NCBI GenBank assembly: GCA_030040815.1
Contig: JASHSZ010000334.1
Coordinates: 1 to 16,196 of the forward strand
DNA from: Streptosporangiaceae bacterium
Lineage (GTDB): Bacteria; Actinomycetota; Actinomycetes; Streptosporangiales; Streptosporangiaceae
DNA length: 16,196 nucleotides
Direction: 5' to 3'
Below the pieces are notes generated by a model. It saw nothing but the letters and a program-made list of their open reading frames with translations. It did no database searches and had not been told where the DNA came from. Shown here in pieces: positions 1 through 6,570 of this stretch (its first letter is position 1; each line of letters begins with the position of its first letter). Made by a program: the position numbers and the translations under genes.

Positions 1-140
1 ACTGGCCAGTCGGGTTCTTCGTCGGTGTTCTCGCCGCGCTGTCCTACGGGTGCGGCCGCGGCTGGGCTGCCTGGCAGCGCCGCGACCGAGCCCGGTCAGC
101 CCCGGTGGCGGCGCTGGCGCCTGGTGCCGGACGCCGCTGA
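1..140 (+). CDS. C-terminal end of a membrane protein (partial)
   Basis: Frame 3 is open from the window edge to a TGA at 138-140 and encodes about 45 residues. It begins with a hydrophobic stretch (WPVGFFVGVLAALSYG) followed by an Arg-rich tail (WQRRDRARS, ending AGRR). That is the shape of a last transmembrane helix with a positive cytoplasmic tail. No start lies in the window, so the gene is cut at the 5' side. It is on the same strand as pyrD, about 210 bp upstream. The family cannot be identified from so short a piece. The competing frame-1 ORF from 25 to 342 is very Arg-rich and not protein-like, so I prefer this one. Confidence 0.5.
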   Translation, partial: WPVGFFVGVLAALSYGCGRGWAAWQRRDRARSAPVAALAPGAGRR

Positions 141-304
141 CGCCGGGCTAGAGCATCGTCAGGAGCAACGTAGCCCCTGGCGGCACTCATGGCGATCTCG
201 TAACAGGCGGAGCCGGCGGCGGCGCCGCGTCGGCTGGGGCCGGATCACTGCCGTGATCGACAACGCTCACTTGCTGTCTTCCCTGCCGTCATCCCGCGGT
301 CGCG

Positions 305-327
305 CGCGGCCGGGGCAAGCGGCCGCG
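305..327. promoter_or_regulatory. GC hairpin upstream of pyrD start
   Basis: A perfect 8-bp inverted repeat, CGCGGCCG (305-312) and CGGCCGCG (320-327), has a 7-nt loop. It ends 22 nt before the chosen pyrD start. It could be a leader hairpin affecting pyrD expression or a terminator-like stem for upstream transcripts, but no T-run follows. Its role is inferred from position only. The rest of 141-349 shows no gene. Confidence 0.35.
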
Positions 328-349
328 GATGATGGTGTGTGAGGGGGTT

Positions 350-1462
350 ATGTACGAGCTGCTGTTCTCCGCTGTGCTGCGGCGGATCCCTGCCGAGGCT
401 GCGCACCGGCTCGGATTCGCGCTGATCCGTGCAACCGCAGCGGTGCCGGGCGCGTCCTGGCTGCTCCGGCGCTTGCTGGTGCCCGCGGATCCGGTGCTGC
501 AGGTGCACGCGTTCGGACGTGAGCTGCCGGGCCCGCTCGGCCTGGCAGCCGGGTTTGACAAGGATGCCGTCGGCCCCGACGCGCTAGGTGCGCTGGGCTT
601 TGACTTTGTCGAGGTAGGGACCGTGACGGCGCAGCCGCAGGGTGGCAACCCAAGACCACGGCTGTTCCGTCTGACTGCCGACAGGGCGCTGGTGAACCGG
701 CTGGGTTTCAACAACCACGGGGCTGCTTCCATGGCGGCACGGCTCCGGTCGCGGCGGCGTCGCTGCCAGACTTTGCTGGTTGGCGCGAACATCGGCAAGA
801 CCAGGGTCGTTCCAGAATCCGAGGCGCCTGCCGACTACGCGGCGAGCGCGCGACTGCTGGCTCCCGTCGCCGACTACCTGGTGCTCAACGTCAGTTCGCC
901 CAACACCCCTGGCCTTCGCAACCTGCAGGCCGTCGACCAGTTGCGACCGCTGATCGCAGCCGTCCGTGACGCCACCCGGCCAGTCGGCGGGCGCCCGGTG
1001 CCGCTGCTGGTCAAGATCGCTCCCGACCTCGCGGACGAGGACGTTGATGCCGTCGCTGACCTCGCCGTCGAACTTGGCCTCGACGGAATCGTCGCGACGA
1101 ATACCACCGTCACTCGCGGCCATCTGGCCAGCTCTCCGGCCAAGGTAGCCGCCGTCGGCGCGGGCGGTCTGTCCGGTGCGCCGCTCAAGCCGCGTGCACT
1201 GCACGTGCTGCGCAGGCTGCGCGTGCGGGTGGGCGACCGTCTCGTGCTTGTGGCGAGCGGAGGGATCGAGACCGCGGACGACGCCTGGGAGCGCATCGAG
1301 GCCGGCGCGACGCTGCTTCAGGCTTACACCGGCTTTGTTTACGCCGGACCGTTGTGGCCGCGTCGTATTCATCGCAGCCTCGCCCAGCGCGCCCGCAACG
1401 CGGGGTTCGCCTCGATCCAGCAGGCCGTAGGCACGGCCTTGTCAGCGGTGGCCGGGGCCTGA
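350..1462 (+). CDS. pyrD: Dihydroorotate dehydrogenase (quinone), class 2
   Basis: This enzyme oxidises dihydroorotate to orotate in pyrimidine synthesis. It uses FMN and passes electrons to membrane quinone. The 370-residue product has the class 2 layout: an N-terminal membrane-associating helical part ([20 protein letters not shown]), then the FMN barrel. Visible motifs are [30 protein letters not shown] and [11 protein letters not shown] (about residues 180-190). The Ser in NVSSPNT is the catalytic base of class 2 enzymes; class 1 uses Cys. [23 protein letters not shown] and [11 protein letters not shown] follow, forming the FMN phosphate and C-terminal part. I chose ATG 350 because GAGGGGG precedes it closely and family homology begins there. 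An ATG at 329 in the same frame would add seven unusual residues. No pyrF or carAB is visible next to it. Confidence 0.95.
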   Translation: MYELLFSAVLRRIPAEAAHRLGFALIRATAAVPGASWLLRRLLVPADPVLQVHAFGRELPGPLGLAAGFDKDAVGPDALGALGFDFVEVGTVTAQPQGGNPRPRLFRLTADRALVNRLGFNNHGAASMAARLRSRRRRCQTLLVGANIGKTRVVPESEAPADYAASARLLAPVADYLVLNVSSPNTPGLRNLQAVDQLRPLIAAVRDATRPVGGRPVPLLVKIAPDLADEDVDAVADLAVELGLDGIVATNTTVTRGHLASSPAKVAAVGAGGLSGAPLKPRALHVLRRLRVRVGDRLVLVASGGIETADDAWERIEAGATLLQAYTGFVYAGPLWPRRIHRSLAQRARNAGFASIQQAVGTALSAVAGA

Positions 1463-1492
1463 CGGTGAGTCAGCGAATTCTGCGCTCACCGT
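1462..1492 (+). terminator. Hairpin overlapping the pyrD stop codon
   Basis: A perfect 8-bp inverted repeat, ACGGTGAG (1462-1469) and CTCACCGT (1485-1492), has a 15-nt loop that contains GAATTC. The first arm starts on the last base of the pyrD stop codon. No T-run follows, as is usual in high-GC actinomycetes. It is probably the pyrD transcript end; the loop is long, so confidence is moderate. Confidence 0.4.
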
Positions 1493-1578
1493 TGACAAGG
1501 GACCCTGTCGGCACAGTCAGTGCGATGAGGGCTACAACCGGGACGTTAGTCAACAACCCCAGCGTGCAGCCTGTCGCG

Positions 1579-1625
1579 GTATCAGAATCAGATACGTGAC
1601 GTTACGTGCTGATGAGATACCTCAT
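1579..1625. promoter_or_regulatory. Cluster of short dyads at the start of the small-ORF pair
   Basis: Two short perfect inverted repeats lie close together: GTATC-7-GATAC (1579-1595) and ATGAG-4-CTCAT (1612-1625). Between them ACGT occurs three times (1594-1609). The GTG start of the first small ORF (1596) lies inside the cluster. This could be an operator, but such short dyads also occur by chance. No convincing -35/-10 pair was found. Confidence 0.25.
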
Positions 1626-1796
1626 AGTGACGAGGGCGATCTGGACCGGTTGTGGCAGCGCCTCACGAAACCCATTCCTGACGGCGCGATCGCCGGGGAC
1701 ATGGCTGACTGGGACAGCATCATCTTCGAGATCGCGGAGGCGCTCGAGCCCGGCAGCGCGAGAGCGCCGGGGCGACATGCCCGGCGGTGTGCGTGA
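1596..1796 (+). CDS. Small hypothetical protein (66 aa)
   Basis: This GTG-start ORF is rich in codons ending in G or C from about residue 14 onward. It reads as a plausible acidic, helical peptide (DLDRLWQRL, DWDSIIFEIAEALEPG). I do not recognise a family. Its TGA stop overlaps the GTG start of the next ORF (GTGA, 1793-1796), which suggests translational coupling. The last dozen residues are Arg/Ala-rich and look less natural, so the 3' end could reflect a frameshift that split one longer gene into this ORF and the next. Seen: frame, codon bias and overlap. Inferred: that it is expressed. Confidence 0.45.
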   Translation: MTLRADEIPHSDEGDLDRLWQRLTKPIPDGAIAGDMADWDSIIFEIAEALEPGSARAPGRHARRCA

Positions 1797-2023
1797 CCAG
1801 CCTGGTGCCGAGGACAGTCGTCACTGCCCTGCTGCGGCCCGGCGACCAGATCATCACGACGGACCTATTGAAGGCCACCGTCACTCTCGTCGATGCCCGT
1901 GACCCGAAGGTCGGTCGCTGGATCGAGTGCATCACCGAGGACGGGCGGACGCTGAGGTTCGCCGCCCGGCCCGACCTCGCGGTGACCCGGTTGCACGCGA
2001 GCGCGGGCTTCCGCCACTCCTAG
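1793..2023 (+). CDS. Small hypothetical protein with beta-rich core (76 aa)
   Basis: The product starts MTSLVPRTVVTALLRPGDQI and continues with alternating hydrophobic segments: ATVTLVDARD, GRWIECITEDGRTL, RFAARPDLAVTRL. The pattern suggests a small beta-barrel-like fold. I know of no named family. Codon use is strongly G/C in third position, which supports real coding. GTG 1793 is preferred because it overlaps the upstream stop (GTGA); a GTG at 1787 would add two residues. It probably forms a two-gene unit with the preceding ORF. Function is unknown. Confidence 0.55.
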   Translation: MTSLVPRTVVTALLRPGDQIITTDLLKATVTLVDARDPKVGRWIECITEDGRTLRFAARPDLAVTRLHASAGFRHS

Positions 2024-2079
2024 TCAGGCCAGGGCGCATACCTAGCCCAGCTCCGCTTGGCGAGGCGCCACTCGGCCCG

Positions 2080-2531
2080 TCAGGCGCCCTGAGGCCCGGT
2101 AGCGCAGGGGCGGCCCAGGTCGGCCGCGTGATCGTCGGCGCCAACGGGGCTGACACCGTGGATGGTGCCGCCAGCCCGCCGCTGGAGTGCGCGCAGTTGA
2201 GCACGCAGGTCGTCCATGCTGAACGGCTTGGCGATGCAGGCGTTCGCGCTGACGTCCAGCCGGCGACTGGATCTCCGGTCCGGTCCTGTCCGGCTAGCGC
2301 GAGTATCGGTGGCCCGACCCTGCGGCGGATGAGACGGATGTCCTCGACGCCCGCTATGTGCGGCAGATCAAGACACATGACCACCAGGCCAGGCGGGAGC
2401 TATTCAGCGGCCGTAAGCCCGGCCAGTCCGGTCAGTGCGCCCTCCGTCTGGTAGCCGTGTTGTTGCAGGCCCGTCAGCAGAGCCAGGGGGAGGTGCGGAG
2501 GCTCGCCGATGACAAGGACGAGGTCCGTCAT
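2080..2531 (-). pseudogene. Response-regulator receiver-domain pseudogene
   Basis: On the minus strand an ATG at 2531, with GGAA about 8 nt upstream, opens MTDLVLVIGEPPHLPLALL, the first beta strand and helix of a CheY-like receiver domain. The frame meets an in-frame TAG at 2402-2400 (codon 44) but then continues as PPGLVVMCLDLPHIAGVEDI. That segment matches the phospho-acceptor strand (LDLP) and the following helix. PPILALAGQDRTGDPVAG follows. After that a single-base loss near 2259-2263 shifts the frame, and the next frame resumes with LDVSANACIAKPFSMDDL and RAQLRALQRR, including the conserved Lys-Pro-Phe. It ends at TGA 2082-2080 after about 40 residues of tail with no DNA-binding domain. 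With two lesions it cannot make an intact receiver. An in-frame ATG at 2570 is an alternative start. Confidence 0.75.
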
Positions 2532-3140
2532 CGCAGCAGTTCCGGCGAGCTTGCGCAGCCAGTTCAGCATCGGTGGTCTCGTGTACCGACCAGAACTCGA
2601 CCATGCCGGGGCACGGCTGCGTGGCTGGTATCCAGGAGATCTCGCCAGGGCGGGCAGAACATCTGGTGGTTACCACACCCCATACGCGGCTCGGCTCGAT
2701 CCACGCGGCTTCTGTGCGCAGCTGCAGACCGCGGCCGCCACCGAGTCGACCTAATTGCCGTGCGAGACCAAGCGCTAGAACGCGTGTTCGAGCATGCTGA
2801 CAGAACCGTGCTAGCTGCTCCAGGGCGACCGACGGCGCGACGACATGGAGGCGAACGCTGGGGCGAGGCCGCTGACCAGCAGCTATGCGGCCGCAACGCT
2901 ACCCGTGGCCTTAACGCTCCGGTGACTGCATGGCTGCGGACCGTGACGGGAATACCAAGGACCAGGAGTCTGCGAATACATGACCTGGATCGATCAGCTC
3001 CCTAGTGCGGACGCGACATGCGCCAGCAACCGGCGCCGCGCGACCGCTGTCCAAGCTGTGTCTTATCAGCTGCGTCGTCGCGGTGCCGCCGTCAGGCCGA
3101 TCGCCGGGCAGCAGCTGACTGTATCCAAGGAGCTCGCGCC
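2532..3140. other. Gene-poor stretch with weak fragments
   Basis: No convincing intact gene was found. On the minus strand around 2662-2540 there are coding-like scraps (MFCPP, then in another frame GMVEFWSVHETTDAELAAQA). They could be a decayed small protein lying just upstream of the response-regulator pseudogene. On the plus strand near 2740-2830, RVDLIAVRDQALERVFEHAD reads like protein, but it sits in a long frame whose other parts are shadows of the minus-strand pseudogene. The stretch is probably degenerate sequence, apart from the control region just before the small gene at 3141. Confidence 0.3.
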
Positions 3141-3290
3141 ATGAGCAAGGCCGTTGGCTGGGCGCTGATTGTCTCCCTCGTGCTGCTCCTGGGAACTCAT
3201 CCCGGCACTCTAGTCACGCTCCTGCACCACTTCCTAGCGCTACTGCATGGAGCCGGCGACGAGCTGTCGTCGTTCGTGAACATGCTCTAG
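3141..3290 (+). CDS. Small single-span membrane protein (49 aa)
   Basis: ATG 3141 is preceded by a good ribosome site, AAGGAG, with an 8-nt spacer. The product begins MSKAVGWALIVSLVLLLGTH and then has PGTLVTLLHHFLALLHGAGD and a short tail ending SSFVNML. One hydrophobic helix at residues 5-20 is followed by an amphipathic second segment. Similar tiny membrane proteins (Ser-Lys-Ala-Xaa-Gly-Trp start, HPGTLVTLLHH core) are common and uncharacterised in actinomycetes, from memory of such families. It stands alone in a decayed region but shows no lesion. Reading the longer frame from 3018 is not supported, because the ribosome site and the protein character begin at 3141. Confidence 0.75.
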   Translation: MSKAVGWALIVSLVLLLGTHPGTLVTLLHHFLALLHGAGDELSSFVNML

Positions 3291-4026
3291 CGGGCGAGAT
3301 CCCGCTTGGCTGGCCAGACAGGCCCGCGATGGTGACTTGCTGGACGCGAGCGCAATACGAGCGATACCAGGGAGATCTGTTAACTATGCACTAAGAAAGG
3401 GTTCAAGAGTACTCAAGACGTATTAGCCTCCCATAGCGTGACGACGTTAGCGAGATGCGCCAGGCTCAGGCTGTCGCGCAGCACCAACCGGCGCCCCCGC
3501 TTCATCGTTTTCAGCATCGTCTTCCTGATCGTCGGCGCCAACGTCGCCAGCGCGATCACCGCTGCAAGCCACGCCAGCACCAGCAGGCAGCCGAAAGCGC
3601 CTGCGATGCAGACAACCCGGCCGCTGGCCCCGTCTCTCCGACCGCCAGGGTCAGCGCCCGCGATATCTCAGTCCTAGCCGCAGCCGGTAAACGCGTCTGG
3701 TCGATAGCAGACGGCTCTCCGGGGTCGGGTTACTGCGGCAGTTTCGCCTCCTGCACGCTGAGCCGGCCCGCTCGAAGGCGGCCAGCGCCCGGTAGGTGTC
3801 GCCGACCGGGTCATGGGCGGAGAAGACAGAGCCTGCCGTCGGGCCGCCTCCGGGACACACCGGACAGCGAGATTCCCCAGAGAGCCACGTAGGCCGCGGT
3901 CAGTTGTAAGTAACGCCAGAGGTGGCAGGCCAGGTCGCCGCGCACAGCCCGGCGGCCTCACGCCGCCAGCGCGCAGGCCAGTCCGTCCGGACAGCGGAGC
4001 CAGTTGCCTGCCTGCGTCGTCCGGCG
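3291..4026. other. Degenerate stretch with minus-strand coding-like fragments
   Basis: No intact gene was recognised. The first 130 bp are relatively AT-rich with a short palindrome (GAGTACTC near 3406-3413). Minus-strand fragments lie in different frames. One, from about 3958 to 3811, includes VRGDLACHLWRYLQL and TAAYVALWGISLSG. Another, near 3800-3762, includes DTYRALAAFERAG and would continue to SVQEAKLPQ if one base were restored. The third is listed separately at 3413-3667. Together they look like the wreck of one or two membrane-associated genes. Plus-strand ORFs here are Arg-rich shadows. Confidence 0.35.
3413..3667 (-). pseudogene. Membrane-protein fragment without a start
   Basis: The minus-strand frame between stops at 3670-3668 and 3415-3413 is open for 84 codons. 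It has strong G/C third-position bias. It contains one clear transmembrane helix (CLLVLAWLAAVIALATLAP), then a basic stretch (RKTMLKTMKRGRRLVLRD) and SLSLAHLANVVTLWE. No ATG is present before the helix; only an internal GTG in the helix could start it. I read it as the remaining 3' part of a decayed membrane-protein gene. The family is unknown. The complementary plus-strand ORF (3438-3677) is also hydrophobic but has a poorer codon pattern. Confidence 0.35.
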
Positions 4027-5313
4027 CTAGGCGGCGGATTGCGTCGCGATCTGCCTGGAGCGGACCGGAACACTCTCGAAACCGCGCAGCACGAGCAGCG
4101 AACGCCGCGTCGGCGGGGCGGCGAGCTCGAGCGCCGGGTAGAGCCTGGTCAGCTCCTCGATGGCAATACGGCCCTCCAGCCGGGCCAGGGAGGCGCCGAG
4201 GCAGTGATGCGAGCCGAGCGAGAAGGACAGATGCCGGCCGGGATCCGGCCGGTCAATCCGGAACTCGTCGGGCTGCTCGAAGACCCTCGGGTCGCGGTTG
4301 GCGCCGCCGATGAACACGATGACGGCCCGGCCCGCCGCGATCACCCTGCCGCCGACCTCGATATCCTCGGTGGCTATCCGGGAGGTCAGCTGGACCGGGC
4401 TGTCGTAGCGGAGCATCTCCTCAATCGCCGCAGGTACCAGGGCCCGATCCTGCCGGAGCCGGTCCCAGCTGTCCGGGTCGCTCAGCAGGGCGACCGTGCC
4501 GTTCCCGATAAGGTTCACGGTGGTCTCGAACCCGGCAATCAGCAGCAGCAAAGCCGTGCTCACCACCTCGCTGGGACTCAGCCGGTCGCCCTCTTCCTCG
4601 GCCGCGATGAGCGCGGACAGGATGCTGTCGTCGGGATTAGCCCGGCGCTCTCGCATCAGGTCCTGGAGGTAGCCGGTCAGCGCCAGCTCCGCGGCGTGGG
4701 TCTGCGTCTGCGCGGCGGCCGCCGTCTGGGGGTCCAGCGTGGCGGCCACGTCGTGACCCCAGGCCCGGAACTGGGCCTGATCCTCAGCTGGCACGCCGAG
4801 CAGATGGCAGATGACCGTGATCGGGAGCGGGAAGGCGAGTGCGTCGATCAGGTCGAAGCCGGCTGCGCCGTCCGCGGCAGTCAGCAGCCGGACCGTGACT
4901 TCGCGGATCCATGGCTCGAGTTCGGCGATGGCCCTCGGGGTGAACGCGCCGGTCACGAGTCGGCGCAGCCGGGTGTGGTCGGGCGGGTCCATCGTGAGCA
5001 GGTCGGCCGCGGGCAGCTCGGCCCGCGGGTCGCCCGGTGGGTAGGAGGGCGGCCGGTAGCCGCGCTGGTGCACCGGCGAGCTGCTGAACCGTCGGTCCCG
5101 CAGGATGCTCGCCACCGTCGCGTGATCGGCTGCAGCAAACACGCCAAGCGGGCTGCGCACCAGTCCGCGTTGCCGCAGCTCCGCGTACAGGCGGTACGGG
5201 TCCGCCTTCGTCGCCGGGAGCGTCAGCCGGGCGACCGGATCGCCTCGCCACTGGCACAGCCGCAGCACCGCCGGCTCGACGACGCGGCTCTTGATTAACC
5301 CTCCTAGGGCCAT
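4027..5313 (-). CDS. Cytochrome P450 monooxygenase (CYP107-like bacterial class)
   Basis: A soluble haem monooxygenase of 428 residues, the usual length for bacterial class I P450s. These take electrons from a ferredoxin and ferredoxin reductase, neither encoded nearby. Visible motifs: the I-helix oxygen-activation motif AGFETT (about 260-265; Phe where His or a small residue is more usual), the K-helix ExxR (E299, R302), and the haem loop FSLGSHHCLGASLAR (about 364-378) with thiolate Cys371. LTMDPPDHTRLRRLVTGAFT is the C-helix region. The start is ATG 5313, with AAGGAG at 5325-5320 and a 6-nt spacer. The frame stays open upstream to 5643, but that part overlaps the TetR gene and is not P450-like. 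It is divergent from the TetR gene and probably repressed by it. Likely a catabolic or secondary-metabolite oxidation; the substrate cannot be told. Confidence 0.95.
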   Translation of the reverse strand: MALGGLIKSRVVEPAVLRLCQWRGDPVARLTLPATKADPYRLYAELRQRGLVRSPLGVFAAADHATVASILRDRRFSSSPVHQRGYRPPSYPPGDPRAELPAADLLTMDPPDHTRLRRLVTGAFTPRAIAELEPWIREVTVRLLTAADGAAGFDLIDALAFPLPITVICHLLGVPAEDQAQFRAWGHDVAATLDPQTAAAAQTQTHAAELALTGYLQDLMRERRANPDDSILSALIAAEEEGDRLSPSEVVSTALLLLIAGFETTVNLIGNGTVALLSDPDSWDRLRQDRALVPAAIEEMLRYDSPVQLTSRIATEDIEVGGRVIAAGRAVIVFIGGANRDPRVFEQPDEFRIDRPDPGRHLSFSLGSHHCLGASLARLEGRIAIEELTRLYPALELAAPPTRRSLLVLRGFESVPVRSRQIATQSAA

Positions 5314-5389
5314 CCCGCACTCCTTCGCGGTGCTGCCGGGCCAGGGATCCTGGCCGGGTAGTTCACGTACCAACAGTATCTGAAAGCTG

Positions 5390-5418
5390 ACGGTATCTGT
5401 ATGCTGTCGGCATGTCAA
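5390..5418 (-). promoter_or_regulatory. Promoter for the P450 gene
   Basis: On the minus strand a consensus -35 TTGACA (5418-5413) is followed by a 17-bp spacer and TACCGT (5395-5390) as -10. It lies about 80 bp upstream of the P450 start. It overlaps the space between the arms of the inverted repeat at 5401-5429, so a repressor bound there would block it. The -35 match is exact; the -10 fits only at TA and the final T. Confidence 0.5.
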
Positions 5419-5429
5419 TGTGACAGCAT
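5401..5429. promoter_or_regulatory. Probable TetR operator in the P450/TetR intergenic region
   Basis: Perfect 8-bp arms ATGCTGTC (5401-5408) and GACAGCAT (5422-5429) are separated by 13 bp. The second arm ends just before the TetR GTG start (5436). A direct repeat of GTATCTG (near 5376 and 5393) lies next to it. The position between divergent genes, over a consensus promoter, is typical of TetR autoregulation. The match to this particular regulator is inferred. Confidence 0.6.
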
Positions 5430-5435
5430 GAGGGC

Positions 5436-6035
5436 GTGGCCAGACTGACCAGAGCTGAGTCCAAGGAGCGTACGCGGCAGCGGCTGCTGGCGGAGGCGCA
5501 GCGGCTGTTCCGTGAGCGCGGCTACGCCGCGACTTCGCTGGAGCAGATAGCGGAGGCGGCGGAGGTAACCAAGGGCGCCATCTACGGCCACTTCGCGAGC
5601 AAGGAGGATCTCCTGCTGAGCGCGCTCGAAGCAGCGACCACACCGACCCACGATTACGTGCCCATGCTGAACGACCAGTCGCGGCCGCTACGCGAGCGCC
5701 TGGCAGAGTTCAGCCGCGCCGTCGCCGCCGAAGACCCTAGGGACCCCGAGGACCTGGCGGACCTGGCGATGATCCTGGAGTTCTTCGCCGCGCTGCTGCG
5801 CGCCCCGGACGCGCTGGAGCGCTATAGCGCAAAGCTCGAGCGCCGGCTCCAGGAGCTAGCCGACGCTGATAGCGACGAGCCCTCGGCCGGGAATACGGCC
5901 GTCGAGGCCTGGACCATCGGGCACGCCATGCTGGTCGGCCTGCAGATCTACAAGCGGCTAGCCCCAGGCCTCGTCACGCCGGAGGTGTTCGAGCGCACGT
6001 TCGGCCTGCTGGCCGACCTCTACCAGGAGCAGTAG
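5436..6035 (+). CDS. TetR family transcriptional regulator
   Basis: The 199-residue protein has the TetR layout. The N-terminal HTH runs over about residues 8-60: RTRQRLLAEAQRLFRERGY, then ATSLEQIAEAAEVTKGAIY, then GHFASKEDLLLSALE. The second part is the classic TetR recognition-helix pattern (G..YxHFxSKExL). The remaining 140 residues are a helical ligand-binding and dimerisation domain with no recognisable subfamily. The start is GTG 5436 with only a weak GAGGG very near it. The ATG at 5428 is out of frame, so GTG is the only reasonable start. It is divergent from the P450 gene and probably represses both itself and the P450 through the intergenic inverted repeat. The ligand is unknown. Confidence 0.93.
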   Translation: MARLTRAESKERTRQRLLAEAQRLFRERGYAATSLEQIAEAAEVTKGAIYGHFASKEDLLLSALEAATTPTHDYVPMLNDQSRPLRERLAEFSRAVAAEDPRDPEDLADLAMILEFFAALLRAPDALERYSAKLERRLQELADADSDEPSAGNTAVEAWTIGHAMLVGLQIYKRLAPGLVTPEVFERTFGLLADLYQEQ

Positions 6036-6287
6036 GTCAGCGGCCGCCGAGCTGTCACCCCCAAGGACACCCCGCTCTTGCCCAAGGTCCGGGCCGCCCC
6101 AGCGACCGCTGACTTGCTGATTGACGCCTAGGTCACCGCGCAGGTTGACAGTGTTCGCGCCTGGCGCTCCGCTAGCGCCATGCAGTCCCCGACCCTGCCC
6201 GGCGCAAGCCGTAGGCCAGACCCTGCGGGGGAGCGACCGCGCCTGGAGACGCTTCACGGGTAGCTACAGCGGACCGTGACCGCAGCA
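6036..6287. other. Intergenic region after TetR with a small hairpin
   Basis: No supported gene. A perfect 7-bp hairpin, TGGCGCT (6162-6168) and AGCGCCA (6174-6180), has a 5-nt loop and could end the TetR transcript, although it lies about 130 bp after the stop. A short plus-strand frame just after the TetR stop (VTPKDTPLLPKVRAAP) has no start and is not recognisable. Confidence 0.3.
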
Positions 6288-6316
6288 GTGTCATTACAAA
6301 GCGTAATTGCTACAGT
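6288..6316 (+). promoter_or_regulatory. Probable promoter of the phage-lysozyme-2 gene
   Basis: GTGTCA (6288-6293), then a 17-bp spacer, then TACAGT (6311-6316), resembles a housekeeping actinobacterial promoter with a TAnnnT -10. The area is locally AT-rich compared with the surroundings. Transcription would begin near 6323, which gives a leader of about 250 nt before the TTG start at 6571. Confidence 0.4.
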
Positions 6317-6322
6317 ACGCAT

Positions 6323-6570
6323 TGCCAAAACGTGATCTGCGGAACCCCAATTAACTGCTTCGTGACGCCTTTTTGTGCGGAAGTGCTTGGTCGACGCTGC
6401 GAGTTCTGGCAGCGTTGTGCGGCGACGGTTCCGGAACCGAACCCGGCGTCACAAACGCGCGCTCAGGCCGGCACTCGGGCCGACTGTCACTGCGACTCGC
6501 TGCCCCGCACCGCAGCGGTCAGCGCTCAGGGCTGCGGGCCCGGCGGCGCTCGGCCCAGGGAAGGACCGCA
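6323..6570 (+). ncRNA. Long structured leader, possible riboswitch (c-di-AMP type suspected)
   Basis: This untranslated stretch precedes a wall-lytic surface protein. In actinomycetes, leaders of such genes (rpf, NlpC/P60, lysozyme-like) often carry ydaO-type c-di-AMP riboswitches. Dyads are plentiful: GGTTCCGGAACC (6427-6438) is a perfect 12-bp palindrome, and CGACGCTGC with GCAGCGTTG (about 6393-6419) can pair in part. CCGAACCCGGCGTCAC (6436-6451) loosely resembles a conserved segment of the class as I recall it. However, I do not find the diagnostic GGGTGAATCC core in the leader; the only similar word, GGGTGAATTTC, lies inside the coding region. The riboswitch call is therefore tentative. 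Confidence 0.3.

Noticed and set aside
25..342. 105-codon Arg-rich plus-strand ORF before pyrD
   Set aside because: Composition is that of a GC-rich shadow; the membrane-protein tail in another frame over 1-140 is more credible.
584..1372. 262-codon minus-strand ORF
   Set aside because: Antisense of pyrD, no family character.
2358..3005. 215-codon plus-strand ORF
   Set aside because: Its first part is the antisense of the response-regulator pseudogene and there is no ribosome site or family; only a short middle stretch reads like protein.
3922..5298. 458-codon plus-strand ORF
   Set aside because: Antisense to the P450 gene, which has all its motifs; the plus frame is Arg/Gln/Gly-rich with no family character.
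5314..5643. N-terminal extension of the P450 frame
   Set aside because: Overlaps the TetR gene, has low-complexity Ala/Pro/Arg sequence, and a good ribosome site supports ATG 5313.
6373..6570. Extension of the phage-lysozyme-2 frame to a GTG at 6373
   Set aside because: Not protein-like; the basic-plus-hydrophobic N-terminus and a strong ribosome site begin at TTG 6571.
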